Shown piece after piece: positions 1 to 12,164 of a stretch of DNA of 64,000 nucleotides (positions within the stretch are counted from its first letter, which is position 1; each line of letters starts with the position of its first letter). This stretch comes from Usnea hakonensis (taxonomy: Eukaryota > Ascomycota > Lecanoromycetes > Lecanorales > Parmeliaceae), in assembly GCA_013423325.1 (NCBI GenBank), contig BLJB01000209.1, positions 22,138-86,137 of the forward strand, written 5' to 3'. The position numbers were made by a program, and so were the translations under genes. The notes below the pieces were generated by a model. It saw nothing but the letters and a program-made list of their open reading frames with translations. It made no database searches and was not told the origin of the DNA.

Positions 1-14
1 AAACCTCCACTCAC

Positions 15-3000
15 TCACCCCATCCCCAACTGCCCGCAAATAAACTCATACCCCTCCTCAATAGCCCCCCACCCCACCCCCAACGGATCCCCCACGGGGA
101 ACAAATCAAACGCATGCCCACACTTCTCGGGCACCGACAACCCGCACGGCACCCCCCTCTCCCGCAACGCCCCAATCGTCCGCCGACTCATCTCGAGCGG
201 CAACCAATCGTCGTTGTCCCCGTGCGCGATGAACGTCGGCACGCGGTAGTTGCCCTGGCGGATCTGCCACAGGGGGCTGATGGCCTGCACCTGCGCCGTC
301 GTGGCGGGCGGGAGGGTTTTCCAGTCGTTGGTGGGGGAGGAGGTGGCGGCGGGGCTGGCGGCGTGCGGGAGGCCGTGCACGAGGAAGGGGATCGTTTGCG
401 AGTTCCAGCACATGTGGAGGATTATTTTGGCGCGGGGGTCTTTGAGGGTGAGGGAGAGGGCCATGGTGCGCTTTTCGCTGACGGGGGCGTATTCGATTAT
501 CTGGGAGGTGGGGTTAGTTTCTTGGTTTTTTTTTTTTCTTTCTTTTTTTTTGGGATCTCGCTGTCTGTCTGTCTTTGATTGACGGGGAGGTGTGCTGTGG
601 GGGGGGGGAAGACTACTTACGGGGCTCTCGCGGACGCCGGCTAGCATGTCTGTGACTTCGGCGGGGGGTTCTTCGGCGGCTAGAGGGTAGCAGGGTTTGT
701 GCCAGTCTAGGGTCTCAGATGTCAGCGATTGACTCGTTGGTGCAGAGAGCGGAAGTAGAACAGGACTTACGGTCGGATTCCATGTCACTTGGAGGATACA
801 GCGCAAAGATGGCATCGGGGGCTTTGATGCCTTTGGAGGCGGCTACGTAGCCCAGGCTCATGGAAAGCTGTCCGCCACTCGACCAGCCGAATGACACTAC
901 CTTGGTTGGGTCCGGCACGACGGTCGGTCCGGCCAGCGTCAGAGTTGGCAACGTCTCCGTCGCCCACTTCAACGCGTCGCAACAATCGTTCATCGGGCCT
1001 TCGAACAAATTCGTTTCCGGAACAAGTCGATAGTCGGTGCTGATTGGTAAGAAGCCGCGCTCGATCAGGGTTCGGATGTGCTTCATGGGTACGTCTTTCC
1101 GTCCGAACAGGAAGTGTCCTCCGCCATGGATAAGGAGAGCTGTGTCATTGTTAGCGGCTGACTTTTGCACAGGAGTTAGGGGTTGATCATACCCAGGGGT
1201 CTTTTCTTTCCAGGTGGGTCAGGTGTCTTTGGGAAATAAACATCAGCAGTGAGGTCAAGTGTTCCAACCCGTTTCCACACTACTTCCTCCATCGGGATCC
1301 CGGCTCTTTTGGTGACGGTTCCTGTTGGCTGGACCGAGTTACCGGCATCTTTGACACCACCTTTGAAACCGCAGATCAGTCGCAGTGTCTTTGACTCCTC
1401 GGTGTCGCCGTCAGTCAAAGACACATGCTTGTAGCCAGCCGCACCGAGGCTGCTCCTCCAGAACGATTCAGGGGCCAGGGCGTGCTGACGACCGTCGGTG
1501 AAGAGCCACCAACCCTCCAGGAGACCAAAGACCAGATCAAACCAGTACAGATTCCTCGTAAACTCGACCATGCATAGGACACCATCTTCTCGAATGGTGG
1601 GAAGAATGTTCTTGGTAGATACTGTGAGATTGCTTGTAGCATGAATGCAATTGGTCGAGATCACAAGGTGGAATTTATTTTGGAGATCTTGTGGTGCCGG
1701 CTGATCGCAGTTGAATGTCATGAATTTCATCTGCGGGTAGCTAGAGAAGTTTCTTTTGGCTTGAGAAACAAGTGCCATGGAAATGTCGGTGAAGGTGTAT
1801 TCAAATGACACTCCGCAACGCGTCAAATACTCCACGATATATTTCGTGGTGCCCCCCGTGCCAGCACCGACTTCCAGGATGCAAAGAGTACCTCCAGATT
1901 GCGCGGCTGAGACCGCAGAGCCGACAAACTCTCCGAGGAGACGCGTTATCCCCTTCAACATCTGGGAATTAGCGTAGAAGTCGCCGAGAAGCTCGCGGTT
2001 CTGCTTGTCTCCGAAGAGTAGCGACAACGGCTCCGCCTTCCCAATCAAGCAGTCACCAAGGCGAAGGCCAATTTTATGTAGAATCTTGGTCTCGGGATTG
2101 TAAAGTGGATGTCGCTGCATCATTCGCTCGTATTTAGCAACGGTTGGTGTCGAATCAAATGGCTTTGCAGTTCTGGTGGTGCTCCCTTTTTCCAGATACC
2201 CGCTATCAACCAGGATATTGTGTAGCTGCTTGACAAGATGCTTGTGTTTGGGTAACGTGTTCATCGGTGGTAATTGCTGACCCGCAGGAAGACTGGCTAG
2301 GTCGCAGCCCAGCTGCCGATAAGCATCTCCGACGTACGAGCAGACAAGCTCTGCCTGCTGGGGGTACACATCCTTCCAGAAACCCGATGCGCCTGTGTGC
2401 TGGAAGTACTTCTCGGGATCAAGGCGCAAGCGCGAGAAAACATCTTGAAGGCCATAAGGGCCTAGATCCAAGGGTTGGTTGCCTAGTCCACTTGATATCG
2501 TAGGTACTGCGCTTAGATCCGCTTTGGTGGCTATTGGATCGGCTTCGTCCACCATTTTTAGCGATCCAGGTGGCGTTGTCATTGCACTGCTTCCCATGGA
2601 GTCGGGTGGAGAGCTTGTCCCAGTGGAGCTTGGAGATGATTCACTGTCGCCGTTGTCCACGAAAGTGGTCCCCACACAGCCTTTTCCGTGCAAATAAGTG
2701 ACGAGCGAGTTGAAATCGGTGAGCTCTTCCAACTCGTCGATTGGCAACTCGACGTGGAATAAAAGCGAGAGCTCACTAATGACTTCGATCATCATCAACG
2801 AATCCACCCCAAGATCGTCAAAGGACGATTCTCCAGGCACTTGGTCTTTGGGAATGTCTGCTAGCTTCTCTAGAAGTCCACAGATATCCTCGTAAATGCA
2901 CGTTTTGTTGTTCTTGCTTGGTTTGTGCGATTTTGCCTGTGGCTGCGACTTAGCTGGTGGCTGACCGACCGTGCCGCTTTCGGCTTTCTGTGTATTAGTG

Positions 3001-6000
3001 TTTGCCAGAGTGGGCATGTCGAGCGCAGGTGCTAAGTTGGGGTTCAAGCCGGCCGGGATAGTGACCGGTTGGCGAACATCCGTAAAGTGGACTCCCAGTA
3101 TGAGCAATACCAGCTTCGCCGTGACTGCATTGTAAACAAACATGTCGTAAGCCATCTCTCCGGCGCTTGTAGAAGTGTAAGCCACAACATCCCATGGTCC
3201 TTGTACAGAGTTTCCGTGGTCGTGAGGTTCAAATCCTGGAGCCCATTGGAGATAGTCCGCCCTGGTGAATTGGAATACTTCGCCCTCAAGGCATTCGTGT
3301 AAACAATTTGCGTGTAAGCTAGCGACTTGCATGAAGCTCTCTAGAATAGGGAGTTGGGTGGTGATGTTTTTGGAGACAATCTCTGGAGTTCCTGCAGTAC
3401 CAGCAACCCTAGCGGCAACGCGTGAGTCAACTGAAGACATACTCTTGACTCCACGGTACCATATTGGATAGTTGACAGCTCGACCAAGCATCTTGTACAC
3501 TACATTGCCTCTGATTGACTCACTTCGAGGATCGTCGGCGATAGAGACAGCCTTTTCATGCCCGGTTAGTCGCTCATACCGGCAGAACTCATCGTCCAGA
3601 CTACTATCTGCTGTTCTCAAACTGATGGCGCCCTCGGCATGACAGACCAACTGCCCAGGATTTGAGCTGTCCGATGACCCATCTGTACTGTTGATTCTGA
3701 ACTTCCAGCCTTGCGTGAGCTGTAAGAGATCAAGGCTGATGATCTGATCTTTTGGTCCAAGAAGAGAGTGAACATGGAAATTTCGTATTGAGAGCAGACC
3801 CTTCCCTTCGCCTTTCTCAGCTATCTTCAGGGCTCTAGATGCCAGCTCTACATATAGCGTAGATGGGCACGCGGGACTACCCAACGAATCAAGCCCTTTG
3901 ACGACAGCCTGATATTCATCGCTGTTCGGATTGATGACGAAATGATGTCCCTGCGAATCAAATGACTCCAGGCGTAGAAGCACGGGAGGTAGCTCTACCT
4001 TAGCAACTGCAGGCACTTCCTTTTTCTCACTGGATGGTAGTGCTGAAGACATGTTCAAGTCCAGCCAGTGCTTTGGCTTCTCCCACGCATAGGGAGGCAA
4101 ACGCAGGTAATCGTACTGAGCCCGTTGCGATTTATGGAAGTTCCAGAATTGCGCACGGTGGCCGGCAGTCCAAAGAGCCATTGTCGTATCAACCAAAAGC
4201 TCGGTGGAATTGGGCTTGTTCAATTGCAAGGGCATGAAGCTATTGGTCGCAGCTGACGATTGCCCTAGAGCTCGTCGGGCCATGCTTACTACGCTCGAGT
4301 CTGAACCAGCTTCGAGCCAAGTACACGGACCTAATTTAGCCTGCAAACGCTGAACTGCTTGACCAAAGAAAACGGGTTCCCGTGTATGAGCACTGATGAG
4401 CTTCGCCGTGGGCGTGGTCCAACTGTTCCTGTCTGAGCAGGTTTCAAGAGGGATTTTCGGCTCGTGGAAGGTAATGGATGACGCCAATTCTTCAAGATAC
4501 GGCAACAAGGGCTCGGTGAATTGAGAATGGAAGCCGTACGGAACATTCAGCCTCCTGTATCTTATTGCCCGCTCAGTCAACTTTGTTTCGAGCTCGTCGG
4601 CAGAAGCTTTGTCGCTCACCACCACATGTGATGTTGGCCCATTGAAGCAAGCGATGTCAAAGTTGTGGTGATCATTAGATGCACGGAAAGCTGTTTGGAG
4701 CTCTTCCAAAGTTTGCTGGTCTGTCTCGACAGCAATCATTGTACCTGTTTCGGAACCCCAATATTTCTGCATCAAAGCTGCTCTCCCTACGACCAGTTTC
4801 AGACCGTCCCGGAGAGACAGCATCCCAGAGATACACAATGCGGTAAGCTGACCAAAGGAATGCCCAATGAGAGCGCTCACTTTCAGGCCAGAGTCGAGCC
4901 ACGCCTGCGCGCAGGAGTACTGCGTGGCGAAAATTATGGAGTGTAGGACGACAACATCAGCCACAGCTTCGGTTTGAAAAATGGCAGGATAAATCCCCGA
5001 ATATCCCATAGCACGTAGAGTATCGTCACACGTTTCCAAGTGGTGGCGGAGTAACGTCGACTCTTGCCACAAGCTCTTGTCGAGTGCGACTTTGTCGGAT
5101 ACCTGGCCTCCGAAACACAACACAACAGGGGGTTCTTTTGGGCGTTGACTAATAGCGTTGCTTGCTGCGATTTGTTGACGAAGCTGAGAATGCAACTGAT
5201 CCAGATCTGTGGCAGTCGTTGTGAAGGTGAATGGAAGTTCTTGGTTGAGCCTTGTGGCTAGACTGGAGGCTAAGTCTGATAGTACTCGTGGGTGTTCGGG
5301 GAGGTCTCGAGTCAATCGCAAATGGTCACAAAATTTGTCAAGGGCTTTGCAATATCCGAGAAGGCCCCCTGCAGACGCAGCCGCCAGCTGAATTGGAACC
5401 TTCTTTGGGCGTGAAGAGATTGTCATCTCGGACTTTTTCTGGTCAGTGGCACTCTTGCAGGGAGCTTCAAGTACAACTAAGGCGGCATTACTGCCAGCAG
5501 CGCCGTAGTTGTTTACACAAGCAGTCAATCGCTCTCCCGATAGCGCAACGTTTGACGTCGGTATGCAAAGATTGTCTGGTTCCAGGGCCGGAATTTTTGG
5601 ATTCAAGGTCTTGAATAACGCTTGACGAGGCGCAAGGCGATGTTCCATTTGCAGTATAGCTTTAATCAATGCCGCAACCCCAGAGGCACCTTCAAGATGC
5701 CCAATGTTTCCCTTGGCTGATGATACATACAATGGATTTTCTCGATCTGGGCCGCCAAAAATGCGGCGAATACTCTCCATCTCGATGGGGTCGCCAACTG
5801 GTGTACCAGTACCGTGGGCTTCCACAAATGTGACCTTGTTAGGTATCACCCCTGCCTGTCGCGTAACTCGCTCATACAGATTTCCCTGAGAGGAAGTATG
5901 AGGGACGGTGATAGGCACACAATTATCATTCTGGTTGACTGCCGAGCCGCCAATGACACTAATAATATGGTCATTATCCCTGAGAGCATCTGGAAGTCGT

Positions 6001-7990
6001 TTCAACATCACGAGGCCACCACCTTCTCCTCTACAATATCCATCCGCATCCGCGCTGAACGACTTCGAGCCTCCCGTTGCACTCAAGAAATGGGCTGCAG
6101 CAAAATTCTCGAAAAGATACGGGCTTGTCATCAGTGTGATCCCGCCCGCTAAAGCTTGAGAACACTGACCAGTCCTCAAAGCAGTACACGCGGTATGAAT
6201 GGCCACCGCCGACGAAGAACAGGCGGTGTCCAGGACAAGAGACGGTCCAGACCAGCCAAAGTAATGCGACAGCTTGCCACTCAGGAAAGATCGGAGCGTG
6301 CCAGTTGCTGAGTAAGCCGTGGGAGGATGGGATGCAACATTAAAATCGTAGTCTGTTGCACAAGCTCCAATATAGACTCCAACGTCCTCAGGTGTGGAGG
6401 ACTCGGCGAAATATCCAGACATCTCCAATGCTTCGTAAGCAATTTCGAGTAAAATCCGCTGTTGAGGATCCATAGAAACTGATTCGCGAGGCGACTTCTT
6501 GAAAAAACCATGGTCAAAAGCTTCGATATCCCGCAGGAAGTTTCCCCAGAACCGTAGGCTGTTGTTTGACCTAGCAGGGCGACCTCTCCCAAACCTCGCT
6601 TCCGGAATTTCGGACAACATGGACTTTCCCTCCGTGAGCAAATCCCAGAACTCGTCGATAGAGTCAGCACCAGGAAATCTGCAACCCATACCAATGATTG
6701 CGATGGCGTCTTTAGGATATCCCTGAACAGTGGATGCCTCGGAGTCTGGTAGGAGTGCATGGTTTTCCGGTTCCACGACGCCGTTGACTCGGTCGGCAAC
6801 CATGGTTGATTTTACAACTGGAAAGCTCCTTGCGACTGACTGCGGAACGGCATCGTTACCAAAGGAAAGTATGAATGATTTTGCCGGGAGCTCGTTCAAT
6901 GTAGAAGCGGCTGCAGAGATGGTCGAGTACCAGTCTGCGCGTTCTCCTAATATGCATTCTAGAGCAGACAGGGCGGTGTTCTCACTGGAGAAGAAATCTG
7001 CATTCGTGTTGGATCTCACAAGAGATTGACCGTCTAGAGTCGGAATGAATTGTGTTTGACAGCTCTCCAAGATTTTCTTGGCGATTCCATCATGTATGGG
7101 AATATGATATCTTCCAGAGACGCCAGTGTCACGCACAGACGCGCCCATCTGCGACAAATCCTTTAACAGTTGCTCTACCACAGAAGCTGGCGCCGTAACC
7201 GTAATATCTCTGACATCTCGGATTACAGCGATATACGTCTATTGATGCAATTAGTGAGTGTTATCTCATTATCAGTTCAGTCTCAAGCAGCAACGCAGGC
7301 CTAGCGGAAGTCGGCCACAGGTGATGATGCTAGACTGTGCTAACCAATGGAATCTGGTATGACACTTACATCTGGATACCTTGAAAACAAGCGTTGTATG
7401 TCCTCCAACATCGTAGGTGACTTCCACCTTACGGCAAGAGTCAATGCTTTAGAGTCACCACCGTTGCGATGTCGGTCAAGATCAACGTAGGCGCCGATGC
7501 AGAAGGCTAACCGCACAGAGTCGGCTGCGATTCTTCCAACGTCGTCTTCTGTCTTCCCACTTGCTACTGCTAGAGCGCTTAGGAGGCCAATGCAAAATCC
7601 CTGGATACCTCCGCCCGCCGCCACGCTTTTCCTGACCGATTCGTGACCTATTGGCTCGCCACATTGTCGCAGATAGCTGATATAATCCGCAATCTGCGCC
7701 ATGGTTGTTAGAGGCATTCTTGTGATATTACCCTTGTTCTCGGCAATCTCAGCGAAACCGGTTCCGCTTATCCATTGTGCTAGATGAGCTGCAGCAGCTT
7801 CGCCAGCGATGCTATTCAGACTTGGATCTCGATCTGATAGAGCCTTCCAAAGTTTTGGAAGTTCTTGAAAGGCCTTGACGATAGGATTCAGGCATTTCTG
7901 GTGCTGCAGAGCGTTTTGAAGCTGATCCAGTCGATCGGATACTGGCCATGGTGCTAGAGCGCCAAATGCAATCAGCGACGGTAGCGTCAT
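15..7990 (-). CDS. Non-reducing polyketide synthase, SAT-KS-AT-PT-ACP-CMeT-esterase
   Basis: Iterative cytosolic PKS that condenses malonyl-CoA, C-methylates with SAM and releases an aromatic acid. Predicted exons, from the start: 7370-7990, 1193-7238, 771-1139, 621-706, 15-500, giving 2535 residues with all phases consistent. Domains seen: SAT 1-360 (GFCIG, Cys133), KS from about 383 (DTACSSS Cys547, His682, His721), AT (GHSFG, Ser1001), PT about 1290-1600, a single ACP (Ser1687), CMeT (VGAGTGG near 1997-2003), and a C-terminal alpha/beta-hydrolase from 2223 (HGGG 2227-2230, GWSSG Ser2309, then HGDNDD and CGHAFD supplying Asp and His). This layout is known from CMeT-esterase synthases of the AusA/MpaC type, which make methylated orsellinates. 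The product here is inferred. Oddities: the PT histidine and aspartate appear replaced (Leu1323, Glu1507), and the last intron is 120 nt and homopolymer-rich. The start at 7990 is an ATG giving a normal SAT N-terminus. Confidence 0.95.
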
Positions 7991-8600
7991 ACTCAGTGAG
8001 GCAGTGCCTGAGAGATTAGGTGAGTCAAGGGAGTGTGTTGAATCATGCGCTAGTCGTTCAAGGTCTGTGGGCAGCTTACAGTATATGAGAATGGCCGTGA
8101 CCCAAATCGGGTTCCGACCATATACACCAAGCCCACAGGCAAGTCATACTGGTTCCCGAGAAGAAAGCTACATAAGCATTCCACATTTTCTAGTATTCCA
8201 TGGGAAAATCTCCAAGGCCAGTCTGCTTGATCCGCGACGCTACCATCGACTGCACACATCAATTGAAGGGCCATAATACCTCAGTGGACCCAAGCAATGC
8301 CTACTGAGCAATTACCGTGCCTTATTCCCGAAGATGGAACCAACCAAGACAGCGCGCATGATGTGCGTCTCAAAGTTGTGAATCTAGATCTCCGGCTCTC
8401 GGAGAATTGTCAAGGTCCGCTTGCATCAATGCTGTCCAGCATTACCCGGGCTCCGGTTTGTTGTATTGTAGTGTGGGTCACGTGAATTTCGGTCTCCGGT
8501 ATTGACTTTGTTGTGCTCGCTTGTCCGTTAAAAGGCCAGGGCTAAAGCCAATATTCAGCGACGGCTTCAACGTTTTTCGTTCTTGGAGCACTGCACGAAT
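7991..8600. promoter_or_regulatory. Shared divergent promoter of PKS and P450
   Basis: This 610-bp region separates the PKS start (7990, minus) from the P450 start (8601, plus), so both promoters must lie here. I see a CACGTG box at 8479-8484, a CGG/CCG pair (CGGTCTCCGG, 8490-8499) of the kind many Zn2Cys6 regulators bind, and a CCAAT box at 8548-8552, about 50 bp before the P450 start. None is proven functional. No cluster-specific regulator gene lies next to the PKS inside the window. Confidence 0.5.
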
Positions 8601-10267
8601 ATGTCTTCAAATTTAACATCGGATTCGATGGTGTCTTCCATCCTGGGACCCAATTGGGACACTGGAAAGGCGTATCTAGAGCACTCGTCGATCACAAGCA
8701 TTGTCATATTTGGTTTCCTCGGTGCTTGGATAGTTCGAGCCGTGGTATACGTGAGGAGCGCAGGCTCCAACTGCTTGACCTTATTGCTGACTTACCACCA
8801 GCGATTTTGGCGGGCGTACTCGACGACGCTTCGCAGTGTGCCAGGACCATGGCATGCCAAAATGACTGGCTTGGCCCTAAAGTGGAACGATGTTTGTGGC
8901 ACCAGATGGTATTATGTCCAGGGACTGCACAAGAAGTACGGCACTATGGTTCGCATCGCACCGAATGAAATCGCCATCAGCGACCCTAAGGTAGTCCGTA
9001 AAGTCCACGCTTTCGGCACCGATTTCAGGAAACAACAACAACCCGGCACAGCATTCAACATATTCAGCTTGAGTGATCCCAAAATTCATCGAAATCGACA
9101 GCGATTCTACACACAAGCTTTTTCTGCCGACACTTTGAAGTCGACCACGGAGCCCGCCGTCCGAGAACTCTGTAACATGGCTGCCGCAGGCGTCAAGAGG
9201 GATGCGAAAGAGAGTGGTACTCAAAGTGCTGACATGTTCAAGTGGTGCATGATGTACGGTTACGATGTCGCCTGGCAGGTAGTCTATGGTAATACCAATG
9301 CGCTCATAGCCAACAACAAGGGGACCGGTGACGTGATCGTGGGCCATTATCTGCAGCATTTGAACTCGTGGATGCTGTTTTCTTTTCCTCTCTTCCTGCT
9401 CGGTCGTTGGCTATCTCCGTTTTCTAAAACCTTACGCGATATCTTTCGTGTCGAGTGGAGATATGCGGATATTTTCCAAGCGGGCCCCCGACAACGTGAA
9501 ATCGCAGCTAAAACTGTTTTTGTCAAGAATTCCAAGTTTGAGAAGGATGGTGAGGTATTCGGCGTGAGCGACGAAGTGAAGCTAAGCGACATTGACATTG
9601 CTCATGATATCACCACATTCCTCGGCGCAGGAGGAGAGGCTGTGGGTGCCACTTTGGTCTTTTTGATTTGGCAGATCATTAAGATGCCAGATGTGCAGAG
9701 GGATCTGGAGGCTGAGGTAGCAGGGCTCACCGAGCCACCTACAGATGCCACAACTGCGCAGCTTCCTATCCTCACCGGAGTTGTGTACGAGGCTTTACGT
9801 CTTTACGGTGGGGGCGCGACGCACTTGCCAAGATACTCTCCTTCAACTGTCGATTTGGGCGGCTACCTCATACCACCACACACGGCAGTAACGGTTCATG
9901 CAGGCGCTCTGCACCGGAACCCTGCAGCATGGGGTGATGACGCAGAAGTGTAAGTCTACTTTCACTTTTGCGGCTGTCTGGATTTATTAACGGATACGTG
10001 GACAGATTTGATTACAGACGCTGGCTTTCCCCATCACAGAGCAAGACCTTGATCCAGGATAAGTTCCAGCCATTCTCCTCCGGTGCGAGAGCTTGCATTG
10101 CAACCCACCTGGTCATGATTGAAATGCGTGTATTTGTCGCTACCTTCTTCAGAGAGTTCCCAGGCGCCAAGCTAGCACCCTCGACTACAGATGAAAGTAT
10201 GAGGATCCTCGATCGCTTCCATATTGCCCCGGTCACCCACCGATGCGACGTGATCGTACCTGTTTGA
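8601..10267 (+). CDS. Cytochrome P450 monooxygenase of the PKS cluster
   Basis: Predicted membrane-anchored haem monooxygenase, likely tailoring the PKS product. Exons 8601-8750, 8802-9949 and 10006-10267 give 519 residues. The first intron (51 nt, GTGAGG..CCACCAG with a TGCTGAC branch site) is in frame and free of stops; removing it gives the usual N-terminal anchor followed by a basic stretch and SVPGPW. Visible motifs: hydrophobic anchor near residues 30-50, I-helix AGGEAVGATL, K-helix EALR, RRW, and the haem loop FSSGARACIA with its cysteine ligand. The I-helix lacks the usual acid-threonine pair, and the Gly after the Cys pair is Ala, so the oxygen-activation site is somewhat atypical. 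The ATG at 8601 is the first in frame. It is divergent from the PKS and shares its promoter region. Confidence 0.9.
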
Positions 10268-11214
10268 GGAAGCCCAAGGATGCGAGAAGCTCAAAACAGA
10301 AGGAAACTTAGTTTTTGTAAGTTGAATACTGGGAATTTTGTTATGTACAAGGATGAAACCGCGTAAAGGTTGGCTTCCTGCAATGCGGAAAGTGGATTCG
10401 TACGGAGGTAGGTCAGTCTCTGATCGACTAGGATATTTAGTTGCCGCTTCTTGCGCAAAGTTACAGAAAATACTAGCTCGGAAATATGTATTATTGCTTC
10501 CAGATAGTAATAACGTAGCACCATATGGCGATGCACCAGTAGGTACTTGCTGCTTACTAAGTCGGTGTCCGGTTGGGACATTGTCTTCGGAATACGATTG
10601 CATCGCACAAGGACAGAGTAGCATTGGCATCATCAATCTCCAGAGACCTCTAGTTGCAGTCTCTGTGTAACTGATTTCCAGTCAGGGGCCACGTGGAGAA
10701 GCCTTTCAATAGCTGCATGTCTAGTGCACAGGCTCTAAAATATGAGGGCGGCACTAGTTTCAATTGCGCGATTCGACCAATTGAAAATTTGCAAAGCTGA
10801 CGATGCCGTGACACCTCCTTCTTCGGCCAAGGAGTAGTCAACGTATTCAGCTATGTACTCGTCAAGACAATTTTTGCCCTTCGCATGCCGGGATGTCATA
10901 TTCGTCTTGACTGTCTTGAATGGCCTCGGCCCCCGGTATCCTGATTTATGAGTTGCGTAAATTGTATTGATTACCTATGTTCAAAATTCCTCCGGGCGTC
11001 TCACGCCAAAACTAGTAGGAGTCTCGGATACATGCAGGACACATGCAACCAATACATTTTCGGGGCCCGACAAGGACAGTTTCATTAGCCAGACTCGAAG
11101 AAATCTGATACTGATCAGCGTGAATGGGAAAAAATCTCATCACTTCAAGCATCGAGAGTCCCAATAATTTTCAGAAACAATCTCCATCACATTCGTCGTG
11201 ATAGCATCGTGATC
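10268..11214. other. Intergenic, P450 to SAM-like gene
   Basis: 947 bp with no reading frame I can support. It holds the P450 3' end and the promoter of the next gene. A CACGTG occurs near 10690. Open frames here have no recognisable composition or motifs. Confidence 0.5.
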
Positions 11215-12164
11215 ATGGCAATGCAAACAGTCCTCTTTCCCCGGTTGCATCTAGCAGAGATTGAAGATCAAACATGGTGTCCTTCCTGGCTGCGCGAACA
11301 CTCCCACAAGGCTCTCCTTCGCACATGGCGCGTGGCTGTCTCCAGCCGCGGCCCACCCGCTGTACAAGCCTGCAAAATCCTCGTCGATCAGCTGGGTGGC
11401 CCAAAAAAGGCGTCTAAATATACATATGTTGACGCTTGCTCTGGTGCCGGCGGACCCACGCCACTTATCGAGCAGCGTATGAATCAACAAATGCAATTGG
11501 CCGGTCTGGAGAGAGTGAGATTTGTCCTTACGGATCTGTGGCCAGACATCAAGGCTTGGAAAACAATCACGGGCCAGAGCGAGAATATTACGTATATCGA
11601 GCAGCCGATAGACGCGACAAAGGCGGTGAGATTGGTTCCGCCGGAGGGGAAGGAATGCAGAATGTTCAACCTTTCCTTCCACCATTTCAACGATGAGCCC
11701 GCGGCAAAGGTTCTGAAAAGTGCGGTCGACTCGGCCGATGCGTTCGTGTAAGTAACCACTACCAGCACTGATGGACCCCTGCGTGAAGGACTTGACTGAC
11801 TAGTATCTATAATAGCATTTTCGAATTGACGCACCGCACCCTCCCCGCTTTACTGAACACCACTATGATCATTCTTTCCCCATTGATCACGACTCTGATG
11901 GACTGGTGGTGGTCGCCGATGTACCTCCTTTTCACATACATCATTCCAATCATCCCGATTTTCTACGCCATCGACGGATATGTCTCGTGTGCTCGATGTC
12001 GGACGCCGGACGAAACTTGGAGTCTACTGACCAAGGGCACTGGACTGAGCGTACGCGAATGGGAGCTGAAGAATGGATGGGAGCTGCGGAGTGGCCAGCA
12101 GGTAGTGATACCTCCTTTTGGGACGCTTTATTGGTATACGGGGGTGAAGAAGGAGAATGTCTAG
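11215..12164 (+). CDS. SAM-methyltransferase-like protein with membrane segment
   Basis: Exons 11215-11747 and 11816-12164 (intron GTAAGT..AATAG, phase 2) give 293 residues. Residues about 70-90 contain a glycine-rich strand-turn, VDACSGAGGPT, followed by an LTDLWPD segment. These resemble motif I and the acidic end of strand 2 in class I SAM-binding folds. After the conserved-looking NLSFHHFND and IFELTHR segments the protein enters a strongly hydrophobic stretch (about residues 195-235) that could span a membrane once or twice, then a short polar C-terminus. I do not recognise a characterised relative. Its position 0.95 kb downstream of the P450 on the same strand suggests membership of the PKS cluster, perhaps as a methyltransferase. 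That activity is inferred only. Confidence 0.75.

Noticed and set aside
15..1170. An independent esterase gene next to the PKS
   Set aside because: Three phase-consistent introns join it to the PKS C-terminus, as in other CMeT-esterase synthases; no ATG in a good context begins a separate gene.
3215..3245. A tRNA-like GGTTCAAATCC element
   Set aside because: It lies inside the PKS coding sequence and no cloverleaf can be drawn around it. No convincing tRNA or rRNA gene was seen anywhere.
7340..7990. A separate small gene upstream of the PKS
   Set aside because: It is the SAT-domain first exon; a GTAAGT donor and TAG acceptor join it in phase to the main PKS frame.
10172..10636. 154-codon minus-strand frame
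   Set aside because: Overlaps the last exon of the P450 and lacks any coding character beyond it.
1..12164. A meroterpenoid cluster like that of austinol or mycophenolic acid
   Set aside because: The PKS type fits, but no prenyltransferase, terpene cyclase or epoxidase is in the window; the claim needs the sequence to the left.
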